Positions 55,791 to 64,000 of a DNA stretch of 64,000 nucleotides are shown one piece after another. Each line of letters begins with the position of its first letter. Position 1 is the first letter of the stretch. The translations under genes were made by a program, and so were the position numbers. The stretch lies in NCBI GenBank assembly GCA_944548615.1, contig OX155963.1, positions 33,201,415 through 33,265,414 on the forward strand. Reading direction: 5' to 3'. The notes below the pieces were generated by a model. The model was not told the DNA's origin. It did not search any database and was given only the letters and a program-made list of their open reading frames with translations. The stretch is from Micropterix aruncella (taxonomy: Eukaryota > Arthropoda > Insecta > Lepidoptera > Micropterigidae).

Positions 55791-56546
55791 CTAGCTGACC
55801 TTTGCCCACTTTGTTGGGCGGTAAAACTTTTTACTTGTGATGAAATTATGAGTGTGGTTCGGTTACTAATGAGTGCTACGATTTATTTCCTGACTGCCAA
55901 AAGAAGGGTTATATTTTTACTGAATATGTATGTATGTATTTGCATTCCAATTTGACTATATTGCCGTTATTTGTGAGTGTCTTCTTGTGAGTGTCTTATT
56001 TGTGAGTGTCTTATCTCTTTAACTCTTTATGCAGTAAAAGGGAAATGTTATGCAGTAAAAGGGAAAGTTCTTTTGTTTTAAACACTTGAGACGATACATT
56101 TACTCATTTTGATAAGAATTCATAATTATTGATAATATTACCAATAAACATGACCTAACGATTTAAATTATTTTTATAATATAAAATACTACTTTCTGTG
56201 ACTTAAATATAAAAGTTAGACATATGCTGTCGCTGACTTTTTTGTAGGCATTATCAAACTCTACAACTTTTCTCTAGAAATTAATCATATATCTCTCATG
56301 GTTAAGGCAGCGTTAGTTAGAAACGTTTTCGTTCGACCGTTTATTCTCCGACTTACTTTGGAAATCCGACTACCACGAAAAAGTCTTTTCATTTTTCGGA
56401 TTAATATATAGCCTATGACACTCATAAATAACGTGGCTTTCTATTGGTAAAAGAATTTTCAAAATCAGTTCAGTAGATCCAAAGATTACTTCCTACAACA
56501 TCACAAACTTTACCTCTTTATAATATTATTAGTATATTAGTATAGA
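55791..56546 (-). mobile_element. Non-autonomous Helitron, copy 6
   Basis: Complete: TCTATACTAATA at 56546, an extra tta-agta duplication near the 5' end, and hairpin plus CTAG at 55791. The hairpin here is gcccactttgttgggc on the plus strand: stem preserved, loop changed. Confidence 0.85.
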
Positions 56547-56547
56547 T

Positions 56548-56715
56548 GAAAGGCATATGCGATTGCTATGACCTGTTGGGCGAGATCAATGTTGAGAACC
56601 ACCCACCAATTCGATTGCCACGATGGTCACCATTGAAGGAGGTTCTGAAAGTTGTTTGCAAGAATAATAAGAAAGTGGTCGTTTGTAAGGAGACTTCAAC
56701 GTATATTTCTTAGTA
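56548..56715 (+). other. Short unclassified frame, possibly an exon
   Basis: A 55-codon frame, MKGICDCYDLLGEINVENHP through LPRWSPLKEVLKVVCKNN, less AT-biased than its flanks and directly next to a Helitron end. I do not recognise the family. No splice signals strong enough to support an exon are visible, so this may be chance. Confidence 0.2.
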
Positions 56716-57767
56716 GATACCTACATCATGGAAAGCTAAATTTATAAAATTATTCCAATTATTTTTGTTATTATGTAATTTTCTTTTTTGTTATTGTATA
56801 ATTTTCGCACTTCTGTTTGTCTGTGTGTCTGTATCCGTCAGTGGGTATTCCTCAACGATAGCGCCCAAACGTTTCGTCTGATTGAACTGAAATTTGTATG
56901 CAGGCATCATTTGGTCATCGCAAGAGTTGAAAAGATTGTGGTTCAAATCAGTCCACCAGTGGGTGCTCTAGTCATACATCAATCCTGAAATATTGGACTT
57001 AGAAACTTGAAATTTGACACACAGTTGCCTCGTTGGGCCGAAATCACATTGTGAAATGTTGATGGATATTTTAAGTACTAGTCGTAAATATATTAGGTAT
57101 AAATAATCGTCACATTTATAGTCGTTAATATTATAAGTCGTAATATTTAAAGTCTGCCATACATTAATTATTTAGTAATTAACCTAAAATCGGCAACGCT
57201 TGCGGTGCGTGGATCGTTCGAAATTTGAATTCGAAGGCTCACGGAGACCCGCGTTTGCAATTTGATTTTTAAATTGAATAAGATTACGAGCATTCGACAA
57301 ATTAAATTTTCATTGCTTTAAGTCGCATATTAACAGGAAATTTCGCCTGCTGCTCGGAAACTGCTCATCGACTTTATTTGTGAAATAAGCATTCAGATGA
57401 AATAAGTCACTGGCTTCTTGCCGGTAAAGCCTTGGGGTGAAACAACCAATTTTTTCGTAAATATGAATATACAGAATTGCTCAAAATGTCAAATTATAAC
57501 TTTTCTTGACCGACTTAAAATTAAAATTTAAATTTTGCGTAGACCAGTCGCGTGCAATAAAATTAACATACTCGTATATAAAATAGTCCTAGAAACAAAC
57601 CACCACCACCAAAACAATTCAAGACAAGATATAAATACAATCTACGGTCAATTTTTATCACATCGTCTCGAGAAACTTTCATAAACCTCGTAACCAAGGT
57701 AGAGTTAAATGCAATGAAAAAAAATCAGTGAAAGGGCTACCTCCTGGCTATCGTAAATGTTGATATA
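56716..57767. other. No recognisable gene
   Basis: AT-rich; nothing coding. Confidence 0.4.
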
Positions 57768-58215
57768 TTTTATTTATTTATTTATTTATTTCCCAAAACA
57801 TAATTAACCTTACAGATGATTCCAAATCGTTAATTATTTTTCTAGGCAGATTATAACTATTATTCTACTATAGACTATTATTATAATTTTACTCTTAATA
57901 ATATTATTATTACTCTACTCCATTACTATTACTATCATTATTATTCTAATATATAAATCATTATTCTAGACTATAGCAAACGAGACGGAGACATCCGGTA
58001 GAGCGTAATATTAAACGATTATACTTACATATGTATATCTAATGTTTATCTAACCTTTCTTTTTATACTAGTTACTCCTTTTTAACAATTTAAATACTAC
58101 ATATTTATCTAATTACTTGATTGCTAAGAAATGCCATTACCATACTTTGCAGTTGTGCTAAGTTCACCGTCCAAATATCCAATTCTGGCTCAGTCGAACA
58201 TATTTGCTCTTTATG
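57768..58215 (-). pseudogene. Probable LINE 3' end
   Basis: The minus-strand tail is the tttatttatttatttatt run at about 57768-57790, seen in plus orientation. At 58215-58110 a short minus-strand frame, ICSTEPELDIWTVNLAQLQ followed by MVMAFLSNQV, precedes an AT-rich UTR. The frame is not clearly a known LINE end, so the call rests mainly on the tail. Confidence 0.4.
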
Positions 58216-58544
58216 AAGAAAAAAAACATTTTGAACTTAAATTTCGTTGAATATATTTAAAAATACTCAAAATTGTTAAAAATAATTTATAAAATAGCCA
58301 TGTAAAATTATATAAACGAAAAAGAAACAATCTAATAGAAATTCCCAAACTGCCTGATATAGAAATAAAAATGAAATCGGTACGATAAAAAAAAAGGTTT
58401 TAAATTGTCCTTAAATATAAATAACAAGACGATAACTTACCGCAATAAAGCAGCAGACGCATTCGACGATATTTACACTATAATCACAATTACTCTTAAC
58501 CTAAATTGATGAATTGTGATATTTAGATATTAGTCCGTTTAAAG

Positions 58545-59738
58545 CAGTGATTCCCAAAGTGGTCTATATGGACCCCCAGGGGTCGATTTCGATTCGTAGG
58601 GGGTCCATGTCAGCGAGAAACAAAAATCGGGGTGCACGAGATGCAAATGGGGGTCCACGTTAGTGGACTCCATCTAGGAGTTTAGACTCCATTTAGAAAC
58701 CCAATTTATGGTATAAGGGAGTTTGAAAATTCTAAGTTTATTTTCCATGTTGATGATTAATGAAATGTGTAAAGTTTTAAACATAATGGTATTATGATAG
58801 CTGACATTATAATTTTCATATAATGTATTATACATCTATTCATTTATTTTTTTTAAATACGAAGGCATATTGCTGGATTGACAATAAATTATATATTTTT
58901 TGATTATTCTACATAGAATTTGCATTTCTATTTTAATATATTATTCTCTCTGACTCTTAAGTCACATTAGTATATTTTGATTATTTGTATGTAGATAATA
59001 TTGAATATAATATTACAGCCATGACAACTATCACGATAGTTATGTTTTTAAAGAATAATTTTTTAGCATTTAATTTTGTGACGCATCCAAGTGTAAGAAT
59101 GCCTATCTACTGGAGTAGTTGATTGTATTGTATTGTATTGTAGGCAGGTCACCATAAGCATTCAAGCGATCCGTTAATGTCGTATCACTTCTTAAACAGT
59201 TTTTGTATACAGCATAGTATTTCTGAAATCAACTCAACTCAAATCGCATCACTACTCGATTGAAGAGGCCAGCGCACATGACTAACGAGGGAAGGTGCGA
59301 ATTCGATATGTGAAAAACTTGCGCTTCAATGGGTATCCGTGCGGGCGAGTAGGATAAACGCGCCACATGAATGAGCAAGCGAGATAGTGCTACATGTGCA
59401 CTTATGTGCGGCTTTCTCAAATGATTCGTACTTTAAGGTCGTGGACGCTTAGGAATAAACAAATAAAAATTGTACATATTTTTTATTTTTTACAACTGTC
59501 CACATTACCAAAAACCTTATGTTGGCGATCAGTACTGTTCCAGCTGTCAAGAGACTTTTAATGTTAGTAAGTTCAGAAAAATTCAGGCAGGGGTCTACGG
59601 AAAACAGCAACTAGGGTTGTCGACTACAGCGGGCGAGCCCGTCACCTCAGGAAGTTTCAACGACTAGTCGTTCTATCTCCCTGAAATGATCGGAAAACAG
59701 CAAGGGGTCTATGAGTAAAGAAAGTTTGGGTACCTCTG
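58545..59738. mobile_element. Non-autonomous hAT-like element, 8-bp target duplication
   Basis: The ends are cagtgattcccaaagtgg and, reversed, cagaggtacccaaactttc. The target duplication gtttaaag is exact at 58537-58544 and 59739-59746. Subterminal ggggtc-type motifs (ccccaggggtc on the left, ggggtctatgagt on the right) are also mirrored. It is 1194 bp with no transposase, and holds an 80-bp retroposed fragment at 59611-59690. Confidence 0.85.
59611..59690 (-). mobile_element. 80-bp GC-rich-family insertion with 13-bp target duplication
   Basis: Flanked by identical cggaaaacagcaa at 59598-59610 and 59691-59703. It contains only the hairpin end of the GC-rich family (gcgggcgagcccg and gacctagtcgttc-like parts), truncated on the other side. 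A long variable-size target duplication and one-sided truncation are marks of target-primed retroposition. Confidence 0.8.
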
Positions 59739-59746
59739 GTTTAAAG

Positions 59747-60884
59747 CGTTGATCAATTTGTTTATAGGAGTACAGACTCACCGAATCGCTATATTACAAC
59801 TACTTATAAACATTATTTGCGGTTGTAGCTGTTGCTTCCAGCACAGAGCACTACCGATTTCAAAACTGATTTTGCTATTGTTATAAATGCCATGCTCCGC
59901 GAATTTATCATTGCATATTTGTGGTAACCGATTAGTCATTGAACTTTGCGTGTAATAAGAATCCCATCGCGGTGGCTCCAATAACTACGTCGAACGGGTC
60001 TTACGTTGAATCACCCTCAGGCCGACGCCTGCATTTAGGTATGGATTGGCCCGGGCTTCATTGAAGATGACATATAAAACAGTCATGTCCGCAACAGTTC
60101 ATTCGTCTTCAATAGTTATTTCAATCAAAGGAGTTATTCTATGTAGGTGTTGTCACAAATTCGCGGTCGCCGACGAATTCTCGGATCGCAAGCCTAGTTT
60201 CCATTCATGGATCAGCAGGACCCTTGTCGCAAAAGCCTCTAAATCCACAAACCGCAAATTGGAAACGCCCACAGCCGCCGGATTATAGGGGTAGCGCAAC
60301 ACAAACATTATTTAGGCCTCATTGCAGCAGACGCTATGTGACGACGAAGAGGATTCCAAATATATGTTATATATGTAGTTGCAGAATTTAATTAATTGAT
60401 CTAGACTTCCGGTGGCTCCACAAAAAATAACTGAATAAATAACCTTTTTCTTTTTCTATTTTGTTTGCGTGTTTGTATTTGTGTAACTTTCAATTCTTGA
60501 GTATGCGTAAGATAAGTTAAGGCATAATATAATCTATATAGATAAGTGGGAAGGATATTGTAAAAATCTGGCAAGCAAACTTTTTAGTGCGTGCTTTAAG
60601 AATCATGAGACTTATTTTGGATGAAGAACTAAAACGGTATATTCTAGTTATTTTGAATTTATTCTAAGATATGGTCTAACCGGCTGGTGAATTTGTATTG
60701 ACTGCAACATCCGCTTCCTGTTTACTGTTTGGGTAATTTCAAGTTCTTAATTGTGCATAAGGTAAAACATTAAATGAAACCTTATGTAGATACATTCCTT
60801 TTTAAATTTTCGATCTACAGTCTCTGTGTTCATTGTTGTGGACTAGTAAAATGAGGTTGCGGACTAGTTAAATATTTCAATTTC
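59747..60884. other. No recognisable gene
   Basis: Mixed composition. The open frame at 60046-60288 (80 codons) has no known domain. No RNA gene is seen. Confidence 0.4.
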
Positions 60885-61700
60885 AATTTCAATTTATTTC
60901 CAAAAAAAATCTTAACAGATTGTAGAAACTTAATATCTTGGTACATTTAAATTACTGTCTATTAGTCCGTTTTTACAATATTTAAATTTATCACCACGTA
61001 CATACAGTTACTTTATTATTGCTTTTAGGACATCAAAATCATTTTTAAGATTTATTTACAAAAACCACATATTAAAATAATCAATAAAAATAATCAAGAA
61101 TTTAAAATCAGAAAAGTCAGAATACTCAAAAATGCTACTTAAAATTGTCAAAAAAAAATGGGCAAAAAATTTTTTAAAATTATTTAAAATTAACAAATTC
61201 ATCGATCGAATAAAAAGCTTTGTCTAATAAGAAATCCTTAAGTAATTTTTTGAATAAGCTTTCCACTTGAATTGTTTTTAAACTTTCCGGTAGCCTGTTA
61301 AAGTAATATGGAGTATTTTGGAGTATTTTGTGTCTTGCCTTGCTGTGTTTAGTTTAGTACATGGTATAAAAATGTTTAATTTATTTCTCGTATTTTTAGT
61401 ATGTGTAACTGAAAACTTTTTATAATGTGTTTCTTTATTCTTAAAAAACTCAGTCAGTAGCTTAAAGAGATAGAGTGAGGTTAAGGTGAAGATTCTTAGC
61501 CTTTAAAAAATGGGTCGACACGACTCTTCCCTTTTCACCTTTGCAATTATTCGCACTGCTCTCATTTGCAGTATAAATATGGGTTCCCTATGACAAGCAT
61601 AACAATTTCCCCAGCTTGTAATGGCATTAACTTAGGATAGCATCAATACAGCAGAAATAAACATTTCTTGTTTGCATAGATAAACTTTCGAGAGCGTAAT
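60885..61700 (-). pseudogene. LINE RT C-terminal fragment with CAATTT-type tail
   Basis: The minus-strand tail is the atttcaatttcaatttcaat run at about 60875-60897 (plus reading). Coding remnants are AITSWGNCYACHREPIF with ILQMRAVRIIAKVKREESC (about 61625-61520) and YYFNRLPESLKTIQVESLFK and on to LLDKAFYSIDEF (about 61310-61195), with a stop and frame breaks between. RT core absent. Confidence 0.75.
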
Positions 61701-62469
61701 AACGAATTTAGAGCATATTAAAATACTTTGTTTTCGTTCTTTTACCAACGGTAGCAACCCCAATTTTTGATGGATCAGTCTGCTTGTCTGTGTAACCGCT
61801 ACGGTCTCCAAATTTAATAGACCGGCTTTATGAAATATTTTTCTTATATAAAACTTGAGTATTCCCATCTATTATATGCCACTTATATTAAAATCGTTCC
61901 AGCTGTTTCATATTGAATATTACGCAATATCTAACAGTTATTTTGAGAGGTGGTGGGAAAGCCTGAGGGCTATGTGGAAGGCCCATCCACGGGGGCCGCT
62001 GGCCAGAGTACCAGAAAAAGATTTGCCAAAGGAAGATCCCGACCGTGAGAGCCGAAGGCTCTTTTTTTGAGGGCCGCAAGTCCAAGCACTAGGGGGAGAA
62101 CCCATCTATTGTTCTATAATACTATGACAGTGAAGTAACTTATTTCCTCTCACTCGTTCGTCGTTCAAAGTCACGTGAAAATCAATATGTACTTACTACC
62201 ACTATGTATTAGGAATGCAATTTATCGAGTTGCGGCAGCGAAATTACAATCTGCTCCGGAGCTATGGCGGATATACCTGCATAGCTTTTGTAGGTTTCCC
62301 TGCCTGGATGCCAGCCGAATCAATAGTCACCGAACCTATAACAGAGTTATTTCGATATTATAACAATGGAAAAGAGAAAATAATCGAAATAACTAGATCA
62401 GATAACTAAACAACGAGTAAATGATTAATTAATTAACCCCTCAAATGAATGGCGATTAGCTCGGGTTGC
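61701..62469. other. No recognisable gene
   Basis: 61980-62095 is a GC-richer patch with a hairpin (gagagccgaaggctc, 62047-62061) followed by a T run. Overlapping 62- and 64-codon frames at 62175-62409 show no domain. Confidence 0.4.
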
Positions 62470-62632
62470 CTACGGCAAAATGTATATAAATTTATATTTA
62501 CATTTACATTTACATAGAGCGGGGTTTACTATAGAGCTATAGCATTACTATAGAGCGGATTACTATAAAGCGGCGCACATTTACATTTATATTTATATTT
62601 ATATAAATTTATATACATTTTGTATACATTTT
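62470..62632. repeat. Imperfect palindrome with tatag-agcgg core
   Basis: The outer arms are ggcaaaatgtatataaattt and its inverse near 62603-62632. The inside holds three copies of (a)tatagagcgg or a variant. Possibly a degenerate foldback element. Confidence 0.6.
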
Positions 62633-63831
62633 GCCAAGGCATCCCTTAAGGGACGCCTCACATTTTTAAGGCGATTACCGGTGCGAGCCCCCGTTTTCAC
62701 AGTTTTGACTGCTTCATATCGCGGAAATTAAAAGTGTTATTTTGGATCTTTAAATTCTTGCCAAGCTACACATCGATTAAGTTTTCGATATTTTCTTTTG
62801 TTTATTAACACTTTCTGTGCTATAGAAGATGTGAGAGAAATTAGATGAAATGTTTTTGTGAAAGTTGATACATAAGGTTGAAACTTAACCTTTGGTATAA
62901 ATTAGGGTTTGGTTACAAGTAGGGTTCCGTAGTTAATTTTTTTTAAATACACGATATCACATATAGTTTACGGGGCGTAATAATGCATGAAAACGATAAT
63001 CGTTACTAAGACGCCTGATAGGTCACGCCTCCGGCCACCCCTCAGTAGTTGAATTCAAAATACAGTCAAATTAATGTGTTTCATTAATAATAATTTGATT
63101 TCCTGTATCCAATAAACACTTTATTATGATCTACTTGTATTGTTGTGAAATTCTTTTACATTTTACATAAACTTTTCAACATTGACATATAGGTAGTCAA
63201 ATACCAAATTGAAGAATTCTTTGCGGGCGCCGCTCCGCTCCATGGCTTACATATTCGTTTCGAAATTAGCTCTTCTCTGAGGACACCGGTTGTCTACGCG
63301 GCGCCTAGATCCAGTGTTCAGAAAACAAATAAAAACTAAAGTCTCAATTTATCCTTTGATTTGACAAACTCGGTAATGGCATTCCTTTCAAGAAAAGAGA
63401 GAAATGGTAGCTATTTGTTAAACAAACTTTATTCGGAGGTTCAACCGAATATGCATTTTGTGGTATTTCTGCGGGGCGCGTAAGTGGATCATCAAACTGA
63501 TTAAAACATTTAAAACAATACTTAAGATAGCTCTCTTATTCGAAACATAAAGAAGCAGGTTATCAGAGCTCTGGCTTCTCATCTGCGAGTCTTCAATCGG
63601 CTGAGGGAAGTCAATCTGGTATTCATAAACAGTAAGTACTAGGGATAGGTCATTCCGGGGGCACCGGTACTCTGAACCCCATACCTTTACCCGGAAGAAA
63701 TCTTTTTTCTACTCCAAGTTATACCGAACACCTCGGGTTCTTTTTTATTTAAATAATAATAACATATTTGCTAAATATCGATACCTAGATTCGCTAATTA
63801 ATAAACCTACAATCTATTATTAACAACTTGC
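62633..63831. other. No recognisable gene
   Basis: Mixed sequence, no domain or repeat recognised. Confidence 0.4.
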
Positions 63832-64000
63832 GGTGTCAACTACAACGGGCGAGCCCGTCACCACAGGACGTTTTAACGATTTTCTCGTTCTGTCGCCCTG
63901 CAGTGAACGTAGAAGACTTTGGACAGAAGAAATCCAACGTCCAGCTACGTCACAACCCGCAAGAAGCCAACGCCTTACCGCGAGATAGCCAGTGTTACCT
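63832..64000 (-). repeat. GC-rich repeat family, cut by the window edge
   Basis: Starts at the hairpin end (gtgtcaactacaacgggcga) and runs through acgttttaacgat, cctgcagtgaacgtagaaga, aacgccttaccgcgagatag to the edge. It shares the gcggtgt outer end with 40826-40836 and 50857-50866. Confidence 0.75.

Noticed and set aside
60046..60288. 80-codon frame near 60.1 kb
   Set aside because: No domain, repeat relation or start context that would support a gene.

Overview
This window looks like a TE-dominated, AT-rich insect chromosome segment. The most likely source is Lepidoptera. That is an inference from the mix of element families: non-autonomous Helitrons with TCTATACTAATATTATAAAG-type 5' ends and a hairpin plus CTAG at the 3' end, Jockey/CR1-like LINEs with (AAAT)n tails, an intact Penelope-like element and hAT elements. 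I see no bacterial features. I see no complete host gene. The best candidate for a non-LINE cellular-type gene is a small multi-exon YqaJ/lambda-exonuclease-like gene at 19.8-20.7 kb, probably decayed.

Layout. 1-9.4 kb: a near full-length LINE on the minus strand (ORF1 intact; ORF2 endonuclease and RT parts separated by one frameshift), several 3' LINE fragments, and pieces of an older repeat in inverted orientation on both sides. 9.4-14.5 kb: two Helitrons, one split by a putative solo LTR, then a LINE fragment. 14.9-20.8 kb: a 618-bp-period duplication, long (TA)n arrays, an intact 733-codon Penelope-like element with identical 201-bp inverted flanks, and the YqaJ-like exons. 21-25 kb: three foldback copies of a second Penelope family's 3' end, short tandem repeats and LINE scraps. 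25.8-28 kb: a LINE nested in a Helitron. 28-36.8 kb: LINE 3' ends and a hAT element with an exact 8-bp target duplication, containing a degraded transposase and a head-to-tail Helitron array. 36-48.7 kb: LINE fragments, including an RNase H type LINE and an R2-like restriction-endonuclease LINE with a long open frame. 39-51 kb, 59.6 kb and the right edge: many copies of an unidentified GC-rich repeat family with a terminal hairpin; two copies form a 668-bp-arm inverted repeat. 51-64 kb: LINE ends, a second Penelope fragment, a 783-bp inverted-repeat element with reiterated TACTGTGTT motifs, a Helitron and a non-autonomous hAT.

How it works together: this is a layered archive of insertions. 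Target duplications and interruptions give an order: the RNase H LINE fragment or its surroundings received the hAT, which received Helitrons; other Helitrons were later hit by a LINE and an LTR element; a hAT-like element was later hit by the GC-rich retroposon. The open frames most likely to have been recently functional are the Penelope protein, LINE ORF1, the R2-like LINE 3' half and the 26-kb RT. Positions of fragment ends are estimates unless a target duplication or terminal repeat is stated.
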